Source: Bacteroidota bacterium (GTDB taxonomy: Bacteria; Bacteroidota; Bacteroidia; 2-12-FULL-35-15). Taken from it: DNA of 43,866 bases. Position numbers and translations under genes: made by a program. The stretch lies in the NCBI GenBank assembly GCA_021323165.1, contig JAJTCJ010000030.1, positions 1 to 43,866 on the forward strand, read 5' to 3'. The notes under the pieces are model-generated. The model saw only the letters and a program-made list of their open reading frames with translations. It ran no database searches and was not told where the DNA came from. Below, piece after piece: positions 35,788 through 43,866 of the stretch. Numbering within the stretch: position 1 is the first letter of the stretch; every line of letters begins with the position of its first letter.

Positions 35788-36203
35788 GCATAGAAGAAAC
35801 AGAGAAAGAAATCGTTGAAGAATTCGATATGTTCGATGACTGGATGCAGAAATACGAGCATCTGATCGATCTGGGCAAATCTTTACCAATGATCAGTGAA
35901 GGAGAAAAAACAGATGACAGACTCATTAAAGGCTGCCAAAGCAGAGTGTGGCTGAAGTCAGAACTTAAGAACGGCAAAATAATTTATACTGCAGACAGCG
36001 ATGCGATCATTACAAAAGGAATGGTTGCATTAATGGTAAGAGTTTTATCTGATCATACACCGGACGAGATCATTAATGCGAAGATGGAGTTTGTAGAAAA
36101 AGTCGGACTTACAAAACATTTGTCGCCAACACGAAGCAACGGACTTTTAAGTATGATCAAACAAATGAAAATGGATGCGGTGGCTTACAAAACGATGGGA
36201 TAA
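35784..36203 (+). CDS. sufE: SufE sulfur-acceptor protein
   Basis: This 139-residue protein has the SufE fold and the sulfur-accepting Cys51 in RLIKGCQSRVWL. It takes a persulfide from SufS and passes sulfur to the SufBCD scaffold. The neighbouring sufS overlaps it by four bases. sufBCD are not in this window, so the SUF genes are split in this genome or lie further away. Length matches the family (about 140). Confidence 0.92.
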   Translation: MSIEETEKEIVEEFDMFDDWMQKYEHLIDLGKSLPMISEGEKTDDRLIKGCQSRVWLKSELKNGKIIYTADSDAIITKGMVALMVRVLSDHTPDEIINAKMEFVEKVGLTKHLSPTRSNGLLSMIKQMKMDAVAYKTMG

Positions 36204-36220
36204 AATGTTCCTTTGAATAT

Positions 36221-36228
36221 TAAATTTG
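36221..36228 (+). promoter_or_regulatory. possible internal -7 box before the DUF59 gene
   Basis: TAAATTTG fits TAnnTTTG 12 bases before the ATG at 36241 in the 37-base gap after sufE. No -33 element is seen at the right distance, so this may be chance in A/T-rich DNA. Confidence 0.3.
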
Positions 36229-36240
36229 AATTATTAAAAA

Positions 36241-36570
36241 ATGCCTGCAATAATAAATACACATAATACAGAGTTAACTCAACGTGTTATTGATACTATC
36301 AAAACGTGTTATGACCCTGAGATACCGGTTGATGTCTGGGAATTAGGATTGATCTACGAGATCAACATCGATGAGGAAAATAATCTGATGGTTAAAATGA
36401 CTCTTACTTCTCCTTCTTGTCCTGTTGCAGAAACATTGCCTCCGGAGATCGAAGCTAAACTTCGTGATATTGAAGGAATACGTTCTGCGAAGATCGAACT
36501 TACTTTTGAACCGCCCTGGGAAAAGGATATGATGAGTGAAGTGGCACAGCTGGAACTTGGATTCATGTAA
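36241..36570 (+). CDS. MIP18/DUF59-family Fe-S assembly protein (SufT-like)
   Basis: This 109-residue MIP18 (DUF59) domain has the signature YDPEIPVDVWELGLIYEI near the N-terminus and TSPSCPVAETLPPEI with Cys60. The C-terminal FEPPWEKDMMSEVAQLELG is the usual ending in this family. SufT/PaaD-like members help deliver Fe-S clusters to target proteins. Its position in the sufS-sufE operon supports that role. The mechanism in Bacteroidota has not been worked out to my knowledge. Confidence 0.9.
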   Translation: MPAIINTHNTELTQRVIDTIKTCYDPEIPVDVWELGLIYEINIDEENNLMVKMTLTSPSCPVAETLPPEIEAKLRDIEGIRSAKIELTFEPPWEKDMMSEVAQLELGFM

Positions 36571-36581
36571 AACAATGCAGC

Positions 36582-36974
36582 ATGGAAAATGAAATTGTAA
36601 ATAAAGTATCACAAAGCGGGTTGATCACAATTGATCTGGAAGAATTTTATCCGGAAGGTAAACGTGTTCTATTTGATATCAAAGATCATTTGTTTCAGGG
36701 TCTTATTTTGCGCGAGAAGGATTTCAGGGAATTCATCAAAAACGAAGACTGGAATAAATACAAAGATAAATTTGTTGCCCTCACCTGCTCTGCTGATGCC
36801 ATAGTCCCTACCTGGGCATACATGTTATTAACATCTCAATTAGAACCAGTGGCGAAAAAAGTTGTGTTTGGGAATCTCGAAACACTTGAAACTATTTTGT
36901 ACAATGATGTTCTTTCAAAAATAAACACTGATGATTATAAAGATGCCCGCGTTGTTATAAAAGGATGCGGATAG
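36582..36974 (+). CDS. DUF2480-family protein, last gene of the suf operon
   Basis: This 130-residue protein matches the DUF2480 family, which I know only from Bacteroidota. Features are NKVSQSGLITIDLEEF at the start, FDIKDHLFQGLILREKDFR in the middle and CSADAIVPTWAYMLL in the second half, with a Cys near the end (KGCG). No function is established. It follows the DUF59 gene by 11 bases and is probably co-transcribed with sufS-sufE, so a link to Fe-S metabolism is a reasonable inference. It has no signal peptide or membrane segment. Confidence 0.85.
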   Translation: MENEIVNKVSQSGLITIDLEEFYPEGKRVLFDIKDHLFQGLILREKDFREFIKNEDWNKYKDKFVALTCSADAIVPTWAYMLLTSQLEPVAKKVVFGNLETLETILYNDVLSKINTDDYKDARVVIKGCG

Positions 36975-37035
36975 TTAAAAGTATTATGTATGGAGAAGCG
37001 TGTTCTACAGTACCTCTTTATAAGAAACCTAAGTA

Positions 37036-37085
37036 ATAAAAATACAAAAGGCCTCTTCGATTGAAAAGGCCTTTTGTATTTTTAT
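37036..37085. terminator. long bidirectional terminator between convergent operons
   Basis: A perfect 18-bp inverted repeat (arms 37036-37053 and 37068-37085) ends in AAAAGGCC / GGCCTTTT. An inner TTC/GAA pairing lies in the 14-base loop. The arms themselves supply T-runs on both strands. It stops the suf operon on the plus strand and the large T9SS gene (stop at 37096) on the minus strand. Confidence 0.85.
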
Positions 37086-37095
37086 ATTTATTCTA

Positions 37096-40000
37096 TTAAT
37101 TTACAATTAGCTTTTTGATCTTAATATCCTCTGATGAATTTAATCTTATATAATAAATTCCTTTTGCAAGACCTTCCAGACTTACCTCTTTTGTATAATC
37201 TCCAACTATATTCTTATCAGAAAAATTAAACACTTCTTTCCCCTGTATATCTGTTATGATGATATTCAACTGACCGAAGTTCGCATTAACTAAGCTGATT
37301 GTGAACATTCCGCTTGTTGGATTCGGATATACATTTACATTGCTTAATTCTTCCAGCTCATCAATACCTGTACAATCAGCAACATTGATTATCTGGCTGG
37401 TAGAATTACTGCATCCGTTAACATCAGTTATTGTATAAAGTACAGGATGGCTTCCTAAGCCTGCAATAACAGGATTAAACATTCCTGCACTCACTGATGA
37501 ACCACCAATGAAAATTCCGCCTGAAGGATTTCCTATCAGATTAATTGCTCCACCCTGTAAACATATTGGTGCAATTGCCGGAAAACCAACAAATGGTACA
37601 GCATTGATCGTGACAACTACTGTATCTGATTTTATACACCCGTTGTTATTTACTGTCACAATATACGTTCCTGTGGATGTTACATTAATTGTTTGCGTTG
37701 TTGCAGAAGTACTCCAAGCATAAACTGCACCCGGATTACTACCCGGATCTAAAGTTATACTGCCGGCACACTGTGCAGTATCCGAACCAAGATTAACTAA
37801 AGGATACTGATTAAATGTAACTGAAATTGTATCCATATTCACACAACCTGTCAGGGGATTCGTAACGACAACACTTACTGTATTAGTTGAATAAACAGTT
37901 AAAGTCTGAGCTGTGGTATTATTATACCATAGATGCATAAATCCGGTATTTCCTGCATCAAGAACCAACGAGCCTCCACATATTGTCGTATCATTTCCAA
38001 GACTAATAACCGGTAATGGATTAATTGTTACAACAATTGAATCTACAGTAGTACATGCATTACTGTTTGTTACAGCTACATAATAAGTTCCCGTTGCAGC
38101 TGCGGAAATGGTTTGGGAAGCTGATAAATTATTCCACATAAAAACAGAACCTGCATTACCTGCATCGAGCTGAACAGTACCCGCACATTGTGTTGTATCC
38201 GGGCCAAGATCAACAACCGGCACTGCATTTATTGAGACATTGATACTGTCTGTATCCTTACAACCATTTGAATCTACAACCATTACAGAATAGTTACCGG
38301 CAGTAGTAATGCTTAAGGTTTGTCCACTTGATAAATCATTCCAGGTATATGATGAACCCGGATAACCTGCATCTAGAGTTAGAACGTCACCGTTACAAAT
38401 GGCTGTATCAGCACCGACTGAAACAACAGGTAATATATTTTGAGTAATTACAATTGTATCCGAACTGTAACAAGTAGTTACAGGATCCGTTACAAAAACA
38501 AAATAAGAAGCGGGGCTGTTAACAGTTATAGTTTGTCCTGAAGCTGCATTACTCCATGCATAAGATGCTCCCGGATTGCCAGCATCAAGTATCAGAGAAT
38601 CTCCAACACATATTGAAGTATCCATTCCCAAATCAATTAACGGTAAAGGATTTACAGCAACCATGATTGAATCAGAGGCCGCGCATAATGTCATTGGATT
38701 TGTAACTGTCACATAAAAATTTCCGCTTACATCGGTTGTCAAAGTTTGATTGGTTGTAAGATCGTTCCATAAGAATGTAAACCCTGTATTGGCAGCATCA
38801 AGTAAAATAGAATCACCGGTACAGAAAGCAACATCAGCACCCAGGTTCACTATTGGAGGAGAGTTAACAACAAGGTTCATACTATCGTTTGCAGAGCATC
38901 CGCTTGCAGTCGTAATTGTTACGTAATGCATTCCTGCAGCAGTTGCATTTATTGTTTGTGTTGTTTCACTTGTATTCCACAAATATGTAGATCCGGAGTT
39001 TTGAGCATCAATCAAATACGGAGTTGCACAAACTGCTGTATCAGTTAGAGTCGCGATTGGCAAAGGATTTATAATAACACTCACAGGAGTTCTTGTACTT
39101 GAACAGGTTCCTGAATTTGCTTCTGCATAGAAAACATATGTTCCCGGTGTATTACTGTTCGGCAACATCGTTGTTCCGATTGTCTGAAATGGACTGCCAG
39201 TTCCCAGCTGTGTCCCTGATGCTGAAGCATTCCACCAGCTGATTGTTGAAGCAGGCAAAGTATAACGAATGATCAAACGGATCTCTGTAAACGTTGCATC
39301 GGTCACTAAGCCACCATCATCAAATGTTTCTGTTAAAGTTAATGTTACTGCACCGCCAGATAACGGAAGGTTTGGAACTGTTATAACAGGGTTTGGCGTT
39401 ATCAAACCTCCTGATGCCTGATTAGAAAGTTGAGTAGCACCTAATGTAGTAGCTCCGCTTAACTCAACACGGATTTCACTTCTGTATGAACCGTTGACAG
39501 CTGTCGCACCAAAAACCTGAAGCTGAGTATTTGATATTGTCGCCCCGGCTGGTATTGACGGAACAGTAACATTAAATGTAACAGGCGTTCCAGGTGATTG
39601 CAGACTAAGTCCGAAACTTACAATAACGCTATCAGATCCTGCAGCGGCTGCATTTATCAATGCGGAAGCTGCTCCCTGACAAATTAATAAACTGTCATTG
39701 GAAGATGTTGGAGCTGCAGGAACATAGGTATTGATCACAACATTAACTCCGTTTGTATTCGACCAGCATGAGGTGATCGAATCATATGCTGCAACATAAT
39801 AAGTACCTGATGAAGAAACTGTGAATGTTGATGAAGCATTTTGTGAAGAGCTTGCGCCCGTATTATTTGTTCCCTGCCAGAAATAGCCTGTTCCTGCAGG
39901 CGGAGGAACCATAGAGATAGTTGTATTCAAACATGCAGGACTTGCAGTAGCTATGGGCGAAGGCGGTAACGCAGCAATAGGAATATTACTGACTGTTACC

Positions 40001-42462
40001 GAATCAGATCCCAGAGACCATACATTGTTTGTGGCATTGAAAGTGCGAACGTAATAAGTTCCATTCAAAAAAACGGTGTATGGGCCAGAAACAGGATTTG
40101 TTATACTTGTAGAGTTTGTGGTTGTTTGCCAATACCAGGCATCGCCCGCTGCCGGACTTCCCGGAACTGATAAGTTTGTCCCCGCACTGCAGGTTGGAGG
40201 CGCAGGATCCTGCACAGGTGTCGGAGGATTAGGAGGTAACGGCAGTATAGTTATCATATAATCTTCTGTTTCACCGGACCCCATATTTGTACACGCATCA
40301 TTAGCTCCGTTTGTGTTTCCCGAACTTCTTGATCTTACGCGCATTCCTGTAGTTCCTGCTAAAGCGCTTAAAGGAATAGTAACCGCTATAGTTCCAGTTG
40401 TTCCTGTTGTAAAAGGCTGAACCCATTCAGCCGGTTCAAAAATTCCATTTTGATTCCAATCGAACCAAACCGATGTTATCGCAGTAGCATTGGTTGTTAA
40501 AGCTAAGTTAACAGTTGTTCCCAAAAACACACTCGTAGTAGCAGACTGCTGGCTGTAATTTCCGGCAGCACAACCTGCGGTTGTATTATTCAAGGTATTA
40601 ATAGTAACATTTGTAAGACATGCAGTTCCGGAATTAACAGCCGCACAATAGCAGTTATAGAACGGATTCATTGTAACCTGTATAGGTGTTGATGTAGCGC
40701 TGGAAGCTGAATTCGTACACGTTACTACTACCTGATAATAAGTCGCAGAAGTCTGAGTTGTAGTGAAGGCTAATGATGTTGCACCCGAAATATTATTGTA
40801 AGTTGAACCATCAGAAGATGATTGCCATTGATAAGTTATTCCTGAAAGACCTGTTGGCGGAGTTGACATACTCAGAGTAAAATTGCTTGCGCTGCATACT
40901 GAAGATGCAGTTGATTGAGTAGCACCAGGAGTCGGAGTTCCGGCACAATTTGTAGCAGCAATAATATTTATCAGATAATCTTCAGTTTCCCCATAACCAT
41001 AAGTACCGCAAGGGACAAGGCCGGTACCGGAAAGAGCTTCAGCAACAATGATCCGCATTCGGGTTGAGCCTAATACTGCACCAATCGGAACATTAAAATT
41101 TCCACTTATAGTTCTCGGTCCTGTAGCGGTCGCAGTTTCAACAAACACTTGTTCCCCTGCATCAGTAAACAAACCATTCTGATTAAAATCTATCCATATA
41201 CTTGCTCCATTCGCATAATATGTAGCGCCATCGCATTCGTTCTGTTGTATTGAAAAAGGAACAACAGATCCTTGAGTTATTGTAGTTAAAGAAGGCAACG
41301 TAGTAAAATTAGAATACCTGCTTAACACAGATCCGGGGCCTGGGGCAACTGTAGTACAGCTATAAGCATTGGTTGCGCCATTCACGGTTACACTGTATAT
41401 TTCTTCATCTGCAGTATTGTTAGCTGAACTTGTGCAATAGCAATTCATCGGAGAGTTCATTGTCACATTTAAAGGAGCGGAGGTTGCCGTTTGTGATGAA
41501 TTGGTACATGTTATCACAACCTGGTAATAAGTAGGAACTGTTTGGGTGGCAGTATAAGTCGAATTCGTTGCACTTGTAATATTTGAATATGAAATACCAT
41601 CAGATGATGATTGCCATTGATAGGTAAGCCCAGAAGCGACTGTTGCTCCGGAAACACTTAACAAAAAGGGTGAACCATTACAAACAGGATTAACAGAAGA
41701 GTTGGTAGTTCCGGCAACAGGGGTGCCTGCACAACCTGATGGAGGTGACCAAGCATAAGTTAAACCCGATGAAGGAAGAACACTATTAGAAGACGCCATT
41801 GTTGCATTATTGGTAAGACCAGCTTGGGTGTTTGCCCAGTCTGTCGTAGTTGTCCTATTATTAAAGTCAGCATTTGAAATTCCCCGCAATCCTACCTGGC
41901 AAGTTAAAGCAGTTGTACTTGTTATTGTACAGCTCCCATATACAACTTCGATTATATCAGTCGTTTCATTTAATCTAATTTGAAAATTAAGAACATCTCC
42001 TGTTACTGCACCCAAATTGTAACGTCTTGCGTTGTTCCATTGAACGACAAATATTCTGTTTGGTGCAGAGCCTAAAGTAGTGTATGTTAAAGCTTGTCCA
42101 TTATTGATTATATCCCGGCCAAATGCTGAAACACATCCATCGTAAGCTTGAGTGGTTGAAATTGGTGAATAGTTAGTGGCGTTGGGATTATTGGCAAATA
42201 CAAGAAAGCCGTTTGAACTAACTCTTACCTGTGTATAAACCGTTCCGCTAAAATTAAAATTAAAGCCTAAGTTCAGAGCTGCTGCTGCACCAGTTTGACT
42301 ATCATCCCATGCGGTTCCAAAAAGTGCAGTTCCTGTAATTGGTGCATAAGTCCCGGAACTGGAACTGAAAGAATATGCATTAACCTGTGCATATAAAAAA
42401 GTATTCATGACTCCAAAGGTTACTACTATTAGTAAGCTTTTTAAAAGTTGGATTGTCTTCAT
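37096..42462 (-). CDS. 1788-residue secreted adhesin-like protein: GEVED domains, seven Ig-like repeats, T9SS sorting domain
   Basis: A signal peptide (about residues 1-25, ending FLYAQVNAY) leads into a jelly-roll-like N-terminal domain. Ig-like linkers (QWQSSSDG repeats) alternate with two GEVED domains at about 341-501 and 602-736. These carry WIDFNQNGLF/VWFDWNQNGIF and the closing GETEDY motif. After a P-domain-like beta module, seven tandem repeats of about 65-70 residues run from about 1132 to 1617. Each has a pattern like GxDTxxCxGxxxxLDAGxxGxxYxW, then QTxxxxxxGxYxVxV, then C and D near the end. The C-terminal sorting domain starts at NVYPNPTSG (about 1707) and ends IKKLIVN. The protein is exported by T9SS to the cell surface, probably for adhesion or polymer binding; no catalytic domain is visible. 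Confidence 0.88.
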   Translation of the reverse strand: MKTIQLLKSLLIVVTFGVMNTFLYAQVNAYSFSSSSGTYAPITGTALFGTAWDDSQTGAAAALNLGFNFNFSGTVYTQVRVSSNGFLVFANNPNATNYSPISTTQAYDGCVSAFGRDIINNGQALTYTTLGSAPNRIFVVQWNNARRYNLGAVTGDVLNFQIRLNETTDIIEVVYGSCTITSTTALTCQVGLRGISNADFNNRTTTTDWANTQAGLTNNATMASSNSVLPSSGLTYAWSPPSGCAGTPVAGTTNSSVNPVCNGSPFLLSVSGATVASGLTYQWQSSSDGISYSNITSATNSTYTATQTVPTYYQVVITCTNSSQTATSAPLNVTMNSPMNCYCTSSANNTADEEIYSVTVNGATNAYSCTTVAPGPGSVLSRYSNFTTLPSLTTITQGSVVPFSIQQNECDGATYYANGASIWIDFNQNGLFTDAGEQVFVETATATGPRTISGNFNVPIGAVLGSTRMRIIVAEALSGTGLVPCGTYGYGETEDYLINIIAATNCAGTPTPGATQSTASSVCSASNFTLSMSTPPTGLSGITYQWQSSSDGSTYNNISGATSLAFTTTQTSATYYQVVVTCTNSASSATSTPIQVTMNPFYNCYCAAVNSGTACLTNVTINTLNNTTAGCAAGNYSQQSATTSVFLGTTVNLALTTNATAITSVWFDWNQNGIFEPAEWVQPFTTGTTGTIAVTIPLSALAGTTGMRVRSRSSGNTNGANDACTNMGSGETEDYMITILPLPPNPPTPVQDPAPPTCSAGTNLSVPGSPAAGDAWYWQTTTNSTSITNPVSGPYTVFLNGTYYVRTFNATNNVWSLGSDSVTVSNIPIAALPPSPIATASPACLNTTISMVPPPAGTGYFWQGTNNTGASSSQNASSTFTVSSSGTYYVAAYDSITSCWSNTNGVNVVINTYVPAAPTSSNDSLLICQGAASALINAAAAGSDSVIVSFGLSLQSPGTPVTFNVTVPSIPAGATISNTQLQVFGATAVNGSYRSEIRVELSGATTLGATQLSNQASGGLITPNPVITVPNLPLSGGAVTLTLTETFDDGGLVTDATFTEIRLIIRYTLPASTISWWNASASGTQLGTGSPFQTIGTTMLPNSNTPGTYVFYAEANSGTCSSTRTPVSVIINPLPIATLTDTAVCATPYLIDAQNSGSTYLWNTSETTQTINATAAGMHYVTITTASGCSANDSMNLVVNSPPIVNLGADVAFCTGDSILLDAANTGFTFLWNDLTTNQTLTTDVSGNFYVTVTNPMTLCAASDSIMVAVNPLPLIDLGMDTSICVGDSLILDAGNPGASYAWSNAASGQTITVNSPASYFVFVTDPVTTCYSSDTIVITQNILPVVSVGADTAICNGDVLTLDAGYPGSSYTWNDLSSGQTLSITTAGNYSVMVVDSNGCKDTDSINVSINAVPVVDLGPDTTQCAGTVQLDAGNAGSVFMWNNLSASQTISAAATGTYYVAVTNSNACTTVDSIVVTINPLPVISLGNDTTICGGSLVLDAGNTGFMHLWYNNTTAQTLTVYSTNTVSVVVTNPLTGCVNMDTISVTFNQYPLVNLGSDTAQCAGSITLDPGSNPGAVYAWSTSATTQTINVTSTGTYIVTVNNNGCIKSDTVVVTINAVPFVGFPAIAPICLQGGAINLIGNPSGGIFIGGSSVSAGMFNPVIAGLGSHPVLYTITDVNGCSNSTSQIINVADCTGIDELEELSNVNVYPNPTSGMFTISLVNANFGQLNIIITDIQGKEVFNFSDKNIVGDYTKEVSLEGLAKGIYYIRLNSSEDIKIKKLIVN
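37600..39065 (-). repeat. seven tandem ~200-bp repeats encoding Ig-like modules
   Basis: The repeats lie inside the 1788-residue protein and are diverged at the DNA level. They are recognised by the recurring Gly-x-Asp, Cys, Leu-Asp-Ala-Gly and Tyr/Phe-x-Trp positions in the translation. Confidence 0.7.
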
Positions 42463-42527
42463 GTGGAAAATGATTTAGATGAAAATGTGGGCAATCTTTT
42501 TTCTCAAAAATGAAACTCTAATAAAAC

Positions 42528-42562
42528 CTGAAAGCCTCGCTACTTTCGTGCGAGGCTTTCAG
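42528..42562 (-). terminator. rho-independent terminator of the last gene
   Basis: A perfect 13-bp stem (CTGAAAGCCTCGC at 42528-42540 against GCGAGGCTTTCAG at 42550-42562) has a 9-base loop. On the minus strand GTTTTATTAG follows. It lies 13 bases after the stop of the gene starting off-window, so the 1788-residue gene should have its own promoter. Confidence 0.85.
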
Positions 42563-42575
42563 ATTAAATGTTCAA

Positions 42576-43866
42576 TTAATGAACTATTAACTTATGAATT
42601 TCAGTTTTGTTATCAGATGTTACTTTAATATAATAAGCGCCTTTTGCTAAACCTTCAATATTAATTTGCTTATTAAACTCTGATGTTACATTCTTATTGA
42701 TTTCGTTGAAAATCTGCTTTCCTTGAATATCAACAATACTGATAGTTATTTGCTCTGAATTTGATCCTTCAATGGAAACAGTTACCATTCCATTTGCCGG
42801 ATTAGGATAAACTTTAACTGTAGAAGAGCCCTTGATTGATGTAATTCCGCTGCAAAGATCTACCATTATAGAAGCCGTGTCTGAATTAGAACAAGAGTTT
42901 GCATCAGTAACGGTATAAGTGATCAGATACATCCCTGATAAACCTGTAGGATCAAATGTGTTTCCGGACACCCCTGTTCCGCTATACATACCGCCTGCAG
43001 GGGATCCTCCTCCTAAAGAAACAGGACCACCATTATCACATACTGATGTACCGAAGGCAGACATTGTAACAGCAGGTAATGCGTTAACCGTTACTGTAAT
43101 TGTATTTGTATTCATACATCCACTAGCATCAGTACCTGTTACTGTATAAGTATCGGTTGCAGCAGGTGCAAATGACACAGCATCTGAAACTCCGCCTGTC
43201 CATGTATATGATGCTGCCCCCATACCTGACAAGGTGATCATTGAGCCTGCACATATTGTATTGTCAGAATCGTCAGACATCCCGGTTACTGTAGGTAACG
43301 AATTCACCGTGATAGTAACAGTATTAGTATTCATACAGTTATTAGCATCTGTTCCTGTTACAGTATATGTATCAGTGGCAGTTGGAGTAAATGAAACCCC
43401 ATTCGTTACTCCACCAGTCCATGTATATGATACAGCACCCATTCCTGATAGCATAACAGAAGACCCTATACAAATTGCATTATCCATATCATTTGACATT
43501 CCCATTACAGAAGGTAGAGAATTAACTGTAACAGTTGTTGAAGATGTTGCGGAGCAGTTATTCGCATCTGTTCCTGTAACAATATAAGTTATTGTTCCTG
43601 TTGGTGTGAAAGCAACACCATCAGTTACACCATTATCCCATGTATATGAAGTTGCTGAACCCATACCTGATAATGTTACGGATGTTCCCGCACAAACTGT
43701 GCTGGCTGTTGACATAGCCATTACTGAAGGTAAAGAGTTTACAGTAACTGTTGTAGAAGATGTTGCAGAGCAGTTATTCGCGTCTGTTCCGGTAACTATA
43801 TAAGTTGTTGTTCCTGTTGGCGTGAAAGCAACACCATCAGTTACACCGTTATCCCATGTATACGAA
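42576..43866 (-). CDS. secreted repeat protein with T9SS sorting domain (N-terminus outside window)
   Basis: The frame is open to the window edge; the Met at 43721 is internal, since the repeat pattern continues before it. At least 429 residues are visible. Three copies of a 72-73-residue module are complete or nearly so and a fourth is partial at the edge. Each runs SLPxVxxMS, CAGTSVTLSGMG, SYTWTGGV, FTPTATDTYTVTGTDANNC, TVTVN. A different PKD-like unit follows (ALPAVTMSAFGTSVCDNGG ... YTVTDANSC). The T9SS sorting domain (VYPNPANG ... GLAKGAYYIKV) ends at VH. The sorting domain is close to that of the neighbour at 37096 (shared DIQGK and EGLAKG), so the two C-termini are paralogous. Likely a surface adhesin; no enzymatic domain in view. 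Confidence 0.87.
   Translation of the reverse strand, partial: SYTWDNGVTDGVAFTPTGTTTYIVTGTDANNCSATSSTTVTVNSLPSVMAMSTASTVCAGTSVTLSGMGSATSYTWDNGVTDGVAFTPTGTITYIVTGTDANNCSATSSTTVTVNSLPSVMGMSNDMDNAICIGSSVMLSGMGAVSYTWTGGVTNGVSFTPTATDTYTVTGTDANNCMNTNTVTITVNSLPTVTGMSDDSDNTICAGSMITLSGMGAASYTWTGGVSDAVSFAPAATDTYTVTGTDASGCMNTNTITVTVNALPAVTMSAFGTSVCDNGGPVSLGGGSPAGGMYSGTGVSGNTFDPTGLSGMYLITYTVTDANSCSNSDTASIMVDLCSGITSIKGSSTVKVYPNPANGMVTVSIEGSNSEQITISIVDIQGKQIFNEINKNVTSEFNKQINIEGLAKGAYYIKVTSDNKTEIHKLIVH
42990..43866 (-). repeat. tandem 216-219-bp repeats, very similar at the DNA level
   Basis: The marker TGTATATGA (TGTATACGA in the last copy) occurs at 43203, 43422 and 43641 and again at the edge, spacing 219, 219 and 216 bases, in frame (73/73/72 codons). 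The two copies nearest the edge differ only at scattered third positions, showing recent duplication or gene conversion. The array probably continues beyond 43866. Confidence 0.85.

Noticed and set aside
42919..43803. Long open frames on the plus strand opposite the repeat gene, rich in Val/Thr/Pro
   Set aside because: They are mirror frames of the tandem repeats on the minus strand; they share the repeat period and have no start context or family resemblance.
42990..43866. Regularly spaced repeats as a possible CRISPR array
   Set aside because: The unit is about 219 bases, in frame with a coding sequence and protein-level conserved; there are no short constant repeats with unique spacers.

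Overview
This window looks like a stretch of Bacteroidota chromosome, probably a flavobacterium-like or sphingobacterium-like environmental lineage. The signs are three large secreted proteins with type IX secretion (T9SS) C-terminal sorting domains, promoter boxes of the Bacteroidota form TAnnTTTG, little Shine-Dalgarno signal, low GC, and lineage-typical families (DUF2480, a giant alpha-2-macroglobulin, the sufS-sufE-DUF59-DUF2480 order). I see no rRNA, tRNA, CRISPR array, prophage or insertion sequence. Most of the content is housekeeping.

Layout. 1-3100: the tail of an unrecognised gene, a membrane-anchored J-domain protein, a YdiI/MenI-type thioesterase and a disrupted typA/bipA. 3100-7620: a DUF457-type membrane protein overlapping an aldose epimerase, an MFS exporter, a small lipoprotein and a dipeptide epimerase. 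7620-9400: a 47-residue Lys/Ala-rich histone-tail-like protein with its own terminator, then an RsmB-type rRNA methyltransferase. 9400-11830: two unrecognised polytopic membrane proteins, an ABM-domain protein and an exported cupin, the last three plus one forming a minus-strand operon. 11890-21700: a disrupted alpha-2-macroglobulin and a T9SS-exported Ig-like protein. 21750-25300: an FAD oxidoreductase, divergent from a retropepsin-like protease / RimK ATP-grasp ligase / M14 aspartoacylase-like triad. 25300-28340: an exported hypothetical protein, kbl and an SRPBCC protein. 28450-33270: purT, a POT peptide transporter, mnmH and selD. 33260-36980: an IscS-like desulfurase divergent from sufS-sufE-DUF59-DUF2480. 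37090-43866: two adjacent T9SS adhesin-like repeat proteins; the second runs off the window.

How the genes work together. selD makes selenophosphate and mnmH uses it to make 2-selenouridine in tRNA; the neighbouring desulfurase may supply sulfur or selenium. SufS and SufE mobilise sulfur for Fe-S cluster assembly, with the DUF59 protein as a maturation factor. The retropepsin/RimK/M14 triad looks like a peptide-tagging ligase with two trimming hydrolases. The secreted repeat proteins and the alpha-2-macroglobulin belong to the cell envelope.

Most notable points. (1) Two normally intact genes, typA and the alpha-2-macroglobulin gene, each lack a short internal block and are out of frame. The missing lengths are inferred from family knowledge at about 41 and 64 nt. 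These are either real gene decay or local assembly error. (2) Four genes have an exact TAnnTTTG box followed by four bases and then the start codon, which predicts leaderless mRNAs. (3) A tiny Lys/Ala-rich gene sits in what otherwise looks like an empty gap. I did not find a system that I can argue is wholly new.
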